A stretch of 64,000 bases of DNA from Hippopus hippopus (lineage: Eukaryota; Mollusca; Bivalvia; Cardiida; Cardiidae). The notes beneath the pieces were generated by a model. The model was given only the letters and a program-made list of their open reading frames with translations, made no database searches and had not been told where the DNA came from. A program made the position numbers and the translations under genes. How positions within the stretch are numbered: position 1 is the first letter of the stretch; the number at the start of each line of letters is the position of its first letter. Positions 27,400 to 38,354 of the stretch are shown here, piece after piece. Location of the stretch: contig OX328098.1 in NCBI GenBank assembly GCA_946811185.2, positions 23,073,084-23,137,083 on the forward strand. Direction: 5' to 3'.

Positions 27400-28046
27400 A
27401 AACCATTGTCCAGGCCAAAGTACCTGAAACTGATACCGTTATGGAAATTTATGAACCATTCTTGTCAGATGGTTTTGTGTCACTAAAAAGTGATTTTGCC
27501 CAGTCTACCACTATTAAAATTTTACCTGATACTGCAGCTTCTCAATCTCTTATTTTAGCAGATGTCCTGCCTTTTTCTGAGAAGACTTCTTCTGGAGCAA
27601 GTGTCCTTATTCAGGGTGTAGAATATGGATTTGTTCATGTTCCGCTTCATAACATTTATTTGTCGTCAGACTTAATTAATGGTCCAGTGACTGTTGGTAT
27701 TAGAGAAAATTAACCTTTTAAAGGTGTTCATTTGTTATTAGGCAATGATTTAGCCGGAGATAAGGTAATTGTTAATCCACTTGTAACTGACACACCTAGC
27801 ATGGATCAATCACCCGATCCGATTGAGGAAGAAAATCCTGACCTTTACCCGTCATGTGCAGTTACTAGAGCTATGGCAAAGAAAGCCATTTTGACTGAAA
27901 ATCAGTCTGATATTGACTTATCTGATTCTTTGTTGGGTCATTTATTTACAATGAAATTAACAGGTCTATTTCACAAAACTCGTCTGAAAGTCAGACAAAT
28001 TCTAAACATAATTCATCAGAAATTGATTATATATCTTCACCCTTAG
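27400..28046 (+). pseudogene. Element B protease region
   Basis: The retropepsin motif ILPDTAASQSLI (near 27525) has DTA in place of the usual DTG/DSG, and a downstream LLLGNDLAG block matches the second part of the protease. An in-frame TAA (27711-27713) and another frame change near 28000-28050 interrupt it. It lies between gag and integrase, the expected position. Confidence 0.8.
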
Positions 28047-28195
28047 TTAATGAAGGCCATGATACAAGGTCAAGGTCAAAACTAAGTGAAGACCAACACA
28101 TTGATCCAGAACTTGCACCTTTATTTCAAAAAGCTGTAAGTGAAACTGATCTTTCACAGGAACCTGTCTGTTTTTATATAAAAAATGGAATATTA

Positions 28196-29340
28196 ATGAG
28201 AAAGTGGCGCCCTCCTGAAGTCTCCGTTGATGATGAGTGGGCTGTCAATCATCAAGTCGTTGTTCCTAAATCTTATAGATCAGAAATATTAAGCTTAGCT
28301 CATAAAACTCCTATGTCAGGTCATTTAGGTATCAATAAAACCTATCAGAAAATTCTTAATCATTTTTATTGGCCTGGTCTAAAAGCAGATGTATCAGATT
28401 ATTGTAGGTCTTGTCATACTTGTCAAATGGTAGGCAAACCCAACCAAGTCATACCTAAGGCTAAACTACAGCCGATCCCTGCATTTGATGAACCTTTTAG
28501 CAGGATTATAATTGACTGTGTAGGTCCATTGCCAAAAACTAAGGCTGGCAATGAGTACCTTTTGACTATTAAGTGTGCTTCCACCCGTTTTCATGAAGCA
28601 ATACCTTTAAGAAATATAAAATCTAAAACAATTGTCAAAGCTTTAGTGATTTTTTTTTATTTTTGTAGGACTTCCTAAATCTTTTCAATCTGATCAAGGG
28701 TCAAATTTTATGTCTGGCATTTTCCAACAAGTGATGCACGAGTTGGGAATTAAACAGTATAGGTCATCTGCATATCATCCTGAAAGCCAAGGTGCCCTTG
28801 AACGGTTACATCATACCTTAAAAAATATGATAAGGTCATATTGCTTTGACACACAAAAGGATTGGGATGGAGGTATACATCTTTTATTCCTTGCAGTAAG
28901 GGAGTCTGTACAGGAATCTCTTGGTTTTAGTCCTTTTGAGCTTGTTTTTGGCCACACAGTTCGTGGACCTTTAAAACTTTTAAAAGAAACATTTCTTTCA
29001 CAAGAAGACTCTCCTTTAAATTTACTTTAGTATGTATCTGACTTTAGAAACAGATTATTCAAAGCTTGTGAGGTTGCAAAATCAAATTTAAAGAAAATTC
29101 AATGTAAAATGAAAGAAAGATATGACAAGAATACTAAAGAAAGAAATTCTAAACCCGGAGATAAAGTTTAGGTCTTCTACCAATTCCTGGTAGGCCTCTA
29201 CAAGCAAGATATTTTGGTCCTTATTCTGTAGAGAAAAAGGTCAGTGACTTAAATTATGTGATAACAACTCCTGACAGGCGAAAGCAAAAGCAATTATGTC
29301 ATATTAATATGTTAAAAGAATATGTTGATAGGGATAATAC
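28196..29340 (+). pseudogene. Element B integrase (upstream of RT)
   Basis: Zinc-binding HHCC domain: HKTPMSGHLGI...CRSCHTCQ. First catalytic Asp in RIIIDCVGPLP; second in QSDQGSNFMSG; Glu in QGALERLHHTLK. The C-terminal GPY module (FGPYSVEKKV) and a LCHINMLKEY tail follow. Breaks: a shift in the T run at 28649-28666, TAG at 29028-29030, and a stop or shift near 29170. The integrase tail leads directly into the RT region, which fixes the order integrase then RT. Confidence 0.88.
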
Positions 29341-30009
29341 AAATATTTCGCAAATAAATGTAGTTTCCTCAGTCCCTCAAAATCAAAATCACATTAACCA
29401 TGAAGACATAAATTGTGAAGAAATGAACTTTGATAAGTCTAACCCTATTTGTTCAAAACTTCAGAATTCTGACATTTTAAGAAATTTAGATAAAAAACTT
29501 TCACATTTAGATAATAATCAAAAAGATGAATTAAAAAAGTTAATTTCTGAATATGAGCACCTGATCCCTGATATTCCAACACGGACAGAAACTATGTACC
29601 ATGATGTGGACATTGAAAATTCAAAACTAGTGAAACAACATCCATGTCGAATGAATCCCAAGAAACTGGAGCATCTTAGAGAGGAAATCAGGTATCTATT
29701 GGACAATGGCTTTATTAAAACTAGTCAAAGTGAATGGAGTTCTCCCTGTATTCTTGTACCAAATCCAGATGGAACTTTTTGTATGTGCACTGACTATAGA
29801 AAAGTTAATACTGTGACCAAGACTGATTCGTTTCCAGTGCCTAGAGTAGATGACTGCATTGACAATATTGGCCTTGCAAAATATGTAACCAAATTTGATC
29901 TTCTGAAAGGATTTTGGCAAATTCCTCTCACTGAAAAAGCTAAAGGGTTCTCTGCGTTTGTAACCCTTGATGGATTATATTATCCCTGATGCTTTGTCTA
30001 GAGTTTAAC
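29341..30009 (+). pseudogene. Element B reverse transcriptase, truncated, joined to the end of RNase H
   Basis: RT begins with the usual Ty3/gypsy start (HPCRMNPKKLEHLREEI, WSSPCILVPNPDG, CTDYRKVN) and keeps the first catalytic Asp (KFDLLKGFWQIPL). At DGLYY the sequence jumps to PDALSRV and stop, in another frame; that is the conserved end of RNase H. The YxDD box and almost all of RNase H are missing. This internal deletion makes the copy dependent on enzymes from elsewhere. Confidence 0.88.
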
Positions 30010-30127
30010 TTGTAAATAGTTAACATTTGTCTTTATGTATAGTGTATTTTTATGTACATTTATGTGTAATGTTGTTTTCTATCTTCAGACAAAAGAAAGT
30101 TTTACTTCTTAAAACTTTCTTTTCCTT

Positions 30128-30138
30128 TAAGAGGGGAA
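30128..30138 (+). promoter_or_regulatory. Polypurine tract of element B
   Basis: AAGAGGGGAAG immediately before the 3' LTR, preceded by CTTT. The string CTTTAAGAGGGG is also found in the internal part of the TRIM-like elements. Confidence 0.85.
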
Positions 30139-30717
30139 GTGTTATATAAATGGGATATACATGTAACCTGTTTTCAGAGTATTCTAGAAACATAAAGAAC
30201 ATTCATTGGTTTTTCCATTGTGGTTATTTTTAGTAACAGGTTGTTAGTAAACAAGTTCTTTACTAATACATGTTATCATCTTTCTAGAAAAGACTAATCT
30301 AGAATTTTCCAATCTGATATAAATAGGAGTGACATACTTGGTGGATTTGGACTTTGACTTTAGACTTGTGGCTTTAAGGATACAGAATTAGTGAAAGTGT
30401 TGGATTTATTTGATCGAACTATAGATCTGTAAGTTGGAATTATTTCTTTTTTAAACAGGTTGCTCATATCTATTTGCAAGTTAAAACTATTGTTAATATA
30501 GGTTTTAGGAACCAGAAATTTCATACTTTTTGTAGTCTAAACATAATTCTTAATTTTGAGGGACTTATTCTATTTCTTGTTCTAAGATTAAAAATTGTCA
30601 AAATTTCATTCAAACTTAACTGTTATTGTACTCTTTTGTCTTTATTCATTGATAAATATTGTTAATTGTAAAAGGCTTGTTGCTGGTTTTCTTTCTAGTT
30701 ACGCTTGTCTCGTAACA
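30139..30717 (+). repeat. 3' LTR of element B
   Basis: 579 bp, uninterrupted; begins TGTTATATAA, ends CTCGTAACA, followed by the ATCC duplication (30718-30721). It serves as the empty-site reference for the Polinton insertion (TTTCTA once, near 30280). Confidence 0.95.
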
Positions 30718-30721
30718 ATCC

Positions 30722-31392
30722 CATGGTGCCCCAACTTTGATTTGACCCAAAGGAGCTTTTGGTGCCTTTGGTGGTTTTTTGCTGGCTGCGCATGTTTGGC
30801 AGGATCTCACGTAGGTTTGGACCTCTTCCTCCATTGCATACTAATAGAACCTTTGACTTGCTTTCTCTTTGGTTTTCTTAATTCCTAAGTGACCAGAAAG
30901 GATATTATCATGCATTTGATGATGCACACTTTCTTTCAGTGACTGCGGAACAAGGAACTGGAAGAAAGATCCGGAGTTATCCTTCTTGGTGAATCTTTTG
31001 AAGAGTAAATTATCAACAAGTTCAAGGGAATCCCACAATAACCAATAATACCTTGCAGCTTGACTCTTTGTTTGGACGTCTTGCCAATCTGGACGGGTTT
31101 CGAACGCTAATGCCTGGTAAAAAGGCCCCAGATCTTCATCGGCCTCTTGAGCTGAATGTAGGTCTTCTTTTGAAACTCCGCCTTCCCATTGCCATCCGTG
31201 CTGGTCCCTCCTTGTAGTCTTAGCTGGTATGCTGGTACTAGGCTGGACCTGCAGGGCTCTAATCTGCACAGTTTCTTCTGTAGAAATTCCAACTGTACGT
31301 TTTAATTCTTTCTGGTGGTATTTTCTGTTACGCTGGTACCAGGCTGTGCTGACAGAAGATCGATCACTGCTGTGGTTCCTTGTAATCTTCAT
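30722..31392 (-). pseudogene. Element A integrase N-terminal (zinc-binding) part
   Basis: Minus strand: spacer region, then HDNILSGHLGIKKTKEKA and, after an in-frame TAG near 30846, VQTYVRSCQTCAASKKPP: an HHCC zinc domain. It ends at a conserved GAPWD motif exactly at the ATCC duplication of element B and continues at 8132. Confidence 0.88.
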
Positions 31393-32296
31393 TGGTCGAT
31401 CGCAGCTGGTAGTGACCCTCCATGGCTCTTGTGTCTGATATGCAAGTACTAAGCTGCCCTAGATGGAGGCTGGACAGGGTTGATAGTTCTTCAGAACTTT
31501 CGTTGTCTGATGGTGACTGGAAGTGCCTCTTCCTAGTAGTCTCTACTGGTATGCTGGTACCAGTCTGTCTGGTCTGTGTGATTGAAAAATTTTCACCACC
31601 AACAATAGGGCTGGTGTTGTTCATAGACATAACCTTATCATACCAGCTGCTAAGTACCATCTCCTGCGCCCTCTTGACCCACTTTTTGCAGGGTCCGCAC
31701 TTAAGTGGCTCACTCATATCAGCCTCAGGGCAGTCACATTCTTGACGGTTTTCGCATCGAGATAGAGCATCACAGTGTGCCTGTTTTCTGCCGGGTCTAT
31801 ACTGAATTGCAAAGTCATATTGTGATAGAATCTCAATCCATCTGGTTATTTTACTACGCGGCTCTTTCAAGCTGAATAACCAGACCAAGGCCTGGTGGTC
31901 AGTTCTTACTAGGAATTTTCTGCCTAACAGGTACTGCCTAAAATATTCAATAAAATATCTAACTGCCAGCTACTCTTTCTATGTTATACAGTAGTTGCGC
32001 TCAGCTTTGTTCATCGCCCTTCTGGCATAGGCTATGACTCTTTCCCGTCCATTTTGTACCTGTAATAAAATTGAACCAATTGCAACATTAGATGAGTCTG
32101 TATCTAAGAGAAATTCGCACCTATCATTCAATGGGTAGCCCATTACTTCTGGACTAACTAAAGCTGCATTGAGACTTTCAAAAGACTCTTGGCAGGTTTG
32201 AGACCAAATAAACTGCTGCCCTTTCTTGGTACGATCTATCATTGGCCTCGCTTTCTTGGCAAAATCTCGAATAAACCTGCGAAAATAAGAACACAT
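31364..32296 (-). pseudogene. Element A RNase H region
   Basis: Two frames. 32296-31979 has the tether and start of RNase H (YFRRFIRDFAKKARP, FLLDTDSSNVAIGSIL, VIAYARRAMNKAERNY); after stops near 31979 the frame 31888-31364 holds WLFSLKEPRSKITRW, a PGRKQAHCDALSR end motif and then a Cys-rich linker before integrase. The order RT, RNase H, integrase is the usual Ty3/gypsy one, unlike element B. Confidence 0.85.
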
Positions 32297-33658
32297 GGTA
32301 ACAAACTACTTGACCTGTCTGGGAGTTTTGGGTATTGGCCATTCAACGATTTTGGCTGTACTGGTTGGGCTAGGTTTGACACCATGTGCAGATACAACAT
32401 TTCCCAAAAAGGTTACTTCTCTCTGCAGCATCTCACATTTTTCTGGCTTCAGTTTACACCAGCTTCTTTGAGTCTACTGAGAACTTGCTCCACTCTTCTC
32501 AAATGCTCGTCCATGTCTTGAGCAAATACAATTATCTCGTCTATGTATATTATGCAGGTCTCCCATTGTAGACCTTGCAGAGCAAGCTCCACAGTCCGCT
32601 GGAAGGTGTTGGCTAATTATTTAGTCCAAAAGGCATCCGGGTAATCTCATATTGCCCGAACTTGCATGCAAAAGCAGTTTTTGTTTTGTCTTCTTCTTTA
32701 ACAGGGATTTGGAAGTACCCACTGGTTGAGTCAAAGGTGCTGAAAAGGGTAGGGCCTGACACAGCATCAAGGCAATCTTGGATTCTTGGTAAGGGAAAAG
32801 CATCAGGTGTGACTAGCTTATTCAGCTTTCTATAATCTATGCATGGCTGGATACTCCCGTTCTTCTTCTTCACAAGCACACATGGAGATGCCCACCGGGA
32901 TGCACTCTTCCTTGCCACCTTTTGCTCTAATAGGTACTCTTCCTTGCCACCTTTTGCTCTAATAGTTTGTCTACTGCCTCTCTCTCCTCATCAGCATATG
33001 CCATTGGAACCTTTCTAGGTGGTTGCTTGATTGGTGCAGCACTGCCAGTATTAATCGAGCGTTCAGTTAGATGTGTTCAACCAAGATCCCACTCATCTTT
33101 TGAGAATACATCTTGATACCTTATCAAGAGATTTGCAATGGAAGTTTTGTCTTTATCCACACACTCTTTTACTGTTTTCTCAAATAAATCTTTCAGGTGA
33201 CTGGGGATGATAGTCTTAGGCATGGCTTTTCCATCATTTGTTTTTACGCCTAGATGGGGGTCTTCAACCTTTTGAAACTTTATCCTGCGGATGTTTGTAT
33301 TGTCCTGAAGGTCACTATTTTCTTTTTCGGCAAGTGTCACAGGTGTTTCATTAATTGGCTCTGCACAGCCGACTACAGAATCCTTTCTCAGTACTACCAC
33401 ACCAGGGAAAGGATTCAGCCGGCGAATTTTATTTGTTGCACTTGTCTGGTTGTCTACCAGGGTTGCGGCCATTTGTAGTGGGTATGTGTCTTTAAAACTC
33501 TCAGTTGGCTCAACAATGAATTCATTGAAATTGAAGACCTCCTCTCCTTCTGTTCTCTCTATAAATACATCAATTAAAGCTTCACTGTGTCCTGGAATTG
33601 TGAAGTCATCTGCCAAGGTGACTTTTCGGCTTTCTATTTTATGCCTGTACTCATACAA
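32297..33658 (-). pseudogene. Element A reverse transcriptase with altered active site
   Basis: 33658-33077 covers the segment between protease and RT; 32918-32613 holds RT motifs (SRWASPCVLVKKKNG, CIDYRKLNK, FSTFDSTSGYFQIPV, ITRMPFGLNN), after which a stop occurs. At 32536-32547 the YxDD box reads YIDE, so the second catalytic Asp is changed. A 32-bp tandem duplication at 32904-32966 adds another disruption. Clearly inactive. Confidence 0.85.
32904..32966. repeat. 32-bp tandem duplication in element A RT
   Basis: The sequence from 'actcttccttgccacctttt' to 'taatagg' (32904-32935) is repeated at 32936-32966. It shifts the frame just upstream of the RT start. Confidence 0.85.
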
Positions 33659-33818
33659 GGTACTTCACAACCTCTCAGCTTAATGATACCTATGCTCATT
33701 ATTACGTCTGCAGGGCCACCCTCACCATTTTGGAGTATGTACATTCCTAGCAAGCCGTCATCTTCAATTTCAGCTACTATAATCTCTCTCTCTGCAACTT
33801 GATGGGGCCTAAATTAAC

Positions 33819-34122
33819 CTAAAACACTCCTTTACTCATTTCTTCTATCGGAGTTCCATTTGCATTTACTAAATTGGTTGATTGTTTTAAATTGGACCTA
33901 GTTGCAGGGTCAAGCTTGTTGTACACTTTATCTGATATAACTGTTTTTGTTGCCCCTGTGTCAGTGGTGAATAGGACTGGTTTACCTTGAATGAACCCCT
34001 TCACATTTAAACTGTCATTTCCTGGCCGCCGCCTGATAGCTTCAGCACTGTTAATTTTTTTACTGTGGTCATTATAGTCATTACAGGCCTTGCCACGACC
34101 ACTAGGCTCGGCACTTACAAGT
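33819..34122 (-). pseudogene. Element A protease
   Basis: Retropepsin motif LFTTDTGATKTVIS (near 33950) and a downstream NANGTPI block. The frame ends at a TAG at 33819-33821. The upstream side is cut by the TRIM-like element at 34123. Confidence 0.82.
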
Positions 34123-34652
34123 TGTTACGGGAGACCACTCCTTCATGCATGGCTTCATCCCGATTTAAATACAATACCTAACAACTGCGTTAGGGAGAAT
34201 TCTCGTTGGCTCAGTGATTATGGTATTGGCCTTTCGTCCGGGCGTTCTAGGTTCGAATCCTGCCCGGTCCCTGTATTTCTGCTATGCATTTGTTCATTTG
34301 TTTCTTTGTTACGGACTTTGTTCGTAAGATGGGGGCTCGTCCGGGATTGGTTATTCAGCCATTAATCCCATTTGTTGTCCAAAAACGGACTTTCTGCCTA
34401 ATAAGGCTATGAGTCATCAATAAATGATGACTCTAAGTGGAGATGTGTTACGGGAGACCACTCCTTCATGCATGACTTCATCCCGATTTAAATACAATAC
34501 CTAACAACTGCGTTAAGGAGAATTCTCTTTGGCTCAGTGGTTATGGAATTGGCCTTTCGTCTGGGCGTTCTAGGTTCGAATCCTGCCCGGTCCCTGTATT
34601 TCTGCTATGCATTTGTTCATTTGTTTCTTTGTTACGGACTTTGTTCGTAAGA
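34123..34652 (+). mobile_element. TRIM-like miniature LTR element with tRNA-like LTRs (inside element A)
   Basis: Two 207-bp direct repeats (34123-34329, 34446-34652; about six differences) start TGTTACGGGAG and end TTCGTAAGA. Between them are only 116 bp: an exact TGGGGGCTCGTCCGGGAT primer site (34330-34347), short AT-rich sequence, and a purine-rich end. The 4-bp duplication AAGT is at 34119-34122 and 34653-34656. Each LTR has a tRNA-like core: A box TGGCTCAGTG..., B box GGTTCGAATCC, some 47 bp apart. There is no coding capacity, so mobility must come from another element. It interrupts element A between the CCHC knuckle and protease. The + orientation follows from PBS and Pol III boxes. 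Confidence 0.88.
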
Positions 34653-35770
34653 AAGTTTAAAGGGTTCTGATTTTGTCGTTGCTGAAATTTTGAGTGGTTT
34701 TCTTGGATTTTTTTTTGTCCCTTCTTTTGTTGCTTGCACCTTTGCGGACAGTCCCTTATAAAATGTCCTTCCTCTCCACACAAATAGCAGGTAGGCTCTG
34801 TTCTTTTCTCTTTCTTACCATCCTGGTTGACAACTTGACTAAGTTAGGTTAGTATCTCAAGTAAAGCAGCATGAACTGGATTAGCTGTCTCTTCACTCTT
34901 CTAGATTCTTTTATCATTTTTCCCCTGCTTTTCATAAGTTGGCTTGTCTCTGCACACTCTTGTTTCAGATGTCTCTGTCTTATCACAGTCAGAGTCTGAG
35001 TCTTTAATAGAGGAATAATTTTGATACACCTGTCTGGTAAATTTTCTCATTTTTCGCTCATTATAAGGGTCCTTTTCTCTGCTCTGTCGCACACGGATGA
35101 ATCGCACAAAATGAAACACAGCTTCGTCAATTGTCTTTGGATCTTTGTGGAACTCCACCTCAAATTTAGCTTCGCTGTCCCTGAAGCCATCAAGAAAACA
35201 TCTAACTAGATCTTCTTGCCTCACTTGACTATTCCTTGATTTATAGGCTTTCGAATAAAGTCGTTTTAGCTCAGCAGCATACTCTTCTACTGTTTCCCCA
35301 CTTCTTTGATAACGTTTGCTGAACTTGGCTGCGAAGGATTGTTGGGTTTCTGTGACTCTGAATTGAGTTGTCAATTCTGACTTTAGTTGTTCGTAGTTGA
35401 AAAGTTTCCACCTTGGCAGCTGAGTGTAAACAAAGTCACCTGCATGTCCTTGTAGTCTGGGTAGAATCTGATCAACCATCTCATCCTTATCCCATTGGTT
35501 TCTTTCTGCGATTACTTCGAAACGATTAATCCATACAAGCCAGTCCTCTTTTCCAGTGAAAGGAGGGATTTTAATGTCAATGTTGCTAACTTGTCTCTGG
35601 AGCCTATGTTGTGGGTAGTCTGAGCTGCGACTGTATGAGGTGTTAAAGTCATACCGCTGCACTGGTGGTAGCACTCGACCCTGTTGATGTCTATGCCTCT
35701 CGATGTAGGAAGACTGTGAGTCTTCTCGGGGTAAGTGATTTGTAGAAACAGCACCTGGAAAATTGGGCAT
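34653..35770 (-). pseudogene. Element A gag with CCHC knuckle
   Basis: The frame 35770-34901 (289 codons) has the Ty3/gypsy capsid pattern: IKIPPFTGKEDWLVWINRFE, WDKDEMVDQILPRLQG, a YQRSGETVEEYAAELKRLY segment and QEDLVRCFLDGFRD. A TAG near 34901 and a TAA near 34848 interrupt it before the nucleocapsid knuckle CYLCGEEGHFIRDCP (about 34735-34779) in the same frame. The part following the knuckle is cut at 34652 by the TRIM-like element. Confidence 0.88.
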
Positions 35771-36403
35771 ATAAGCTGGATCTATGCATTCTCTTTTTGC
35801 ATGGAGAAGAATGTCTTGCTACCATGTAGTGAGTAATTCAAGCCATTTCTGCTTCCAGGATTGTCATCACTATATGCATTGTGCTGATAGGGACGTTGTC
35901 TGCATATCTGATTAGCTGCATCCTCATTACACCTTACAATTCTACAACTTGAGAATTCGGTTTGCCGTTGGGTTGCTGATTAATTATGTTGCGTATGTGG
36001 CTGGGCGGATGTCTTTCAGTCTGTAGCTCTTCTGCAACTTGGTCAGTAGAGGGCACATCTCCCCCAGCTACTAGTATGTATATGTAAGTATCCTTTTCTT
36101 GTGTCTCAGGGTGAAGCGATATCGGTATACCATTGTGTGATTGTTCACTAGGACCACAGCAAACAGTGTTTACATCCTCACCAGGACTGTTGTTAGTAAA
36201 TGGGTTAATTCCCATTGATCTGCAATCTGTGTTTGCCTCCTGATCAAGGGCCGTATTTATCTGCTTGTGGCAAGCACTGTCACTGTAAGATTGCTCTGTT
36301 GGTGCACCTCTTCTCCTCCCCATAACGTTATTTCTTATTAGTTGCAGGTTCGAATCTCTGGATTCACACGAAATGTAATTAGTGAATCCCATTTCTGACA
36401 CCA
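35771..36403 (-). other. Element A leader with primer-binding site
   Basis: TGGTGTCAGAAATGGGATTC on the minus strand (36384-36403) is a typical retroelement primer site. An ORF of about 150 codons (36392-35934) starts inside it and ends before gag; it is Asn/Ser/Thr-rich without known domains and may be the N-terminal part of gag in another frame. The 5' LTR should lie to the right of 36403, but I could not match it to any sequence on the left side. Confidence 0.6.
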
Positions 36404-37809
36404 CAGAAAAGATGTATGTTACATGCTAGTACTGGTATTCTGCCTTCTTATTCTTCTTTATAGGTCAGGGAAGGAAGGTTGCAGGAGAAAAGGGGACAGG
36501 GAATGTACTCCAGTGTAAAAATAGTCAAAAATGCGGAAAAAACTCAACAACATATACTACATGAATTGCTCACTGTGCAAGTAATTTAATTATCCGTGAA
36601 GTACATATAAAATCAGGGGCAAAAGTAATTAGATCTAACATACAGATTCATTCAACATTGACAAAGTAATCCGATATGGTTTCAGAATTATCTAAATTCT
36701 AATCATAAAAATGACAAAGAATCCCAATTTATCCCCACAGGACTTCCCAAGTAGAAATAACAGTGGTCCTACGCTTAACATGTTGTATATCTTAACAATT
36801 TCAAGAGTACATTGAAATACATCATTATTAAATGTATAATACTGAATATTAATTGCGAAGATGTCTGTAACAGCCTTAAGCTTGTGAAAAAAATGTAAAA
36901 TAAGCCTAACTGAATTCAAAATTAACTTACATGTAGCAGTTGGAGCGGAGATCGAACATGGATCCAGCAATGACAGTGAAATTTTCACGATCACTGCCTT
37001 CATTTTCTACAAGATTGTTGAAAATGTTTGATTAATTGATGTTTCACATCCTTTCTATCATTGTTTCAGTTATTAAGGGGTGGGAGTGCACTTATCCATA
37101 CTTTGCTAGGTTTACCAATCAGTCGCCAATAGTTATCAATATTTCACCAATAATTATCAATAATTCGCACAATATTATTTCCTAGCCACTGGCTGCTATC
37201 TTACATTTACATCTTTGAAAGGTGATAAGCTGTAAAAGAGGAATGAAACTTTTCGTAATGACAATCATCAACCTCCCAAAAGAAATTTGGCTAAGCTGTT
37301 GGATCGAGCCATCAAGCTTTGTATGTTATGATCTGACCTACCTAGCTCGGTAAGATCTCGACCAGATGTCGTATTCTTTAAGGGAAAAATCGACAAAAAA
37401 AACCAAAAAAAAACGCACTTTCAATGATTTAAACACTGATAAAAACGTGGTTAAATCAAAAGAAACAAATAACACCCAGATATTATGGAAGTTGCACTGT
37501 TTGTTTTATAATGGAACTTCAATTAGAAAATCTTCCGTTGTTCAGTTGTTAGGAATATTACTTTGTAATAAGAAATCCTGGTTCCTAGTTCCTAGACGGC
37601 ACTAGTCACGTCTGATAGCAAGGTACAGTAAAGCTGCTGATTTATACTGATGAATCCTAGTAAGATCATGAATAAAAAGGGTTAACACTGTGATCTAATT
37701 GAAATATCATTGAAAGCGGGGTAATGTACCATCCAAGTCTGCATTAAGAGATTCGCCTGGATAATCAATAATAACAAAAACAGTAGAAAAAAAATGTTAC
37801 TGCAGACTT
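36404..37809. other. Non-coding stretch
   Basis: Nothing recognised as a gene. The minus-strand ORF 36692-37003 and plus-strand ORF 37366-37605 have no family signature. A 5' LTR of element A could be hidden in the first few hundred bases. Confidence 0.5.
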
Positions 37810-38245
37810 TTAATTCGCGTTCCTACGACTTTTAATACATTATCACATGTTTTAAAACATGTTATTGCGAGATCTTTTCGTGTTAGTGTGACTTTTTTGC
37901 GTTATTACATGTTTCAAATTCACGTTATAACGAGGTTTTCACATTACTATGACTTATAAACGTGTTATTACATGTTTTAAAGCACGTTATTACAAGATTT
38001 GTTCACGTTAGTCTGACTTCTTTTTACGTTATTACGTGTTTCAGATTCACATTATAACGAGATTTTCGCGTTATAACGAATTATGAATGCATTATTACGT
38101 GTTTTAGAATACGTTATAACGAGGTTTGTGTACATTAATGCGACTTTATTTAGCGTTATTTCATGTTTCAAATTCACATTATAATTAGAGTTTTTGCGCT
38201 ACTACAACTTACAAACACATTATTACGTGTTTTAACAGACGTTAT
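37810..38245. repeat. 127-bp minisatellite, about 3.4 copies
   Basis: The string CGTTATTAC or CGTTATT recurs at 37900, 38027 and 38154, fixing a period of 127 bp. Each unit contains 'catgtttcaaattcac', the palindrome CGTTATAACG (or a degenerate form) and 'attacgtgtttta'. The repeats are 75-85% alike by eye. Confidence 0.75.
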
Positions 38246-38354
38246 CAGGAGATATCAATTTGACCCTTGTAGGCTTTCGTACAAATTCTATCATTTGAGG
38301 CACATTTTATTTGTCATCTGCAACTTATTTAAAAATTACACAAATACAAATTTT

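Larger units (their letters stand above)
8137..30717 (+). mobile_element. Element B: Ty3/gypsy retrotransposon with integrase before RT (Gmr1-like order)
   Basis: Both LTRs begin TGTTATATAA and end CTCGTAACA. The target duplication ATCC is at 8133-8136 and 30718-30721, inside the integrase of element A. The 5' LTR is split by the Polinton; without it element B is about 5.3 kb. Internal order is PBS, gag with coiled coil and CCHC knuckle, protease, integrase, a truncated RT, then the last residues of RNase H (PDALSRV and stop) and a polypurine tract. Integrase upstream of RT is the arrangement known from the Gmr1 group of Ty3/gypsy elements. By eye the two LTRs differ at about 18 of 578 aligned positions. 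The coding part has several stops and frame breaks, so it cannot move by itself. Confidence 0.88.
7225..36403 (-). mobile_element. Element A: decayed Ty3/gypsy LTR retrotransposon, split by nested insertions
   Basis: Reading the minus strand from 36403: primer-binding-site-like TGGTGTCAGAAATGGGATTC (36384-36403), leader, gag, CCHC knuckle, protease, RT, RNase H and the integrase N-terminus. It is then interrupted at 30717/8137 by element B and continues as the integrase core and C-terminus to 7225. Removing B and one ATCC copy leaves the integrase frame open across the junction, which shows that both parts are one element. A TRIM-like element (34123-34652) sits between gag and protease. Multiple in-frame stops and an altered RT active site show an old, dead copy. 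Without the insertions it is about 6.1 kb. I could not identify its LTRs; the zinc-finger ORF at 5074-6253 may extend it leftwards. Confidence 0.8.

Noticed and set aside
8137..30717. Element B as a Ty1/copia retrotransposon because integrase precedes RT
   Set aside because: Zinc-binding domain, GPY module, RT sequence and the end of RNase H are of Ty3/gypsy type; the order fits the Gmr1 group.
36404..37240. 5' LTR of element A
   Set aside because: Expected by position next to the primer site, but no matching second copy was found to the left of 7225 or 5074, so the boundary cannot be supported.
37810..38245. CRISPR-like regularly spaced palindromic repeats
   Set aside because: The whole 127-bp unit is repeated, including the 'spacers', and the context is eukaryotic; it is a minisatellite.
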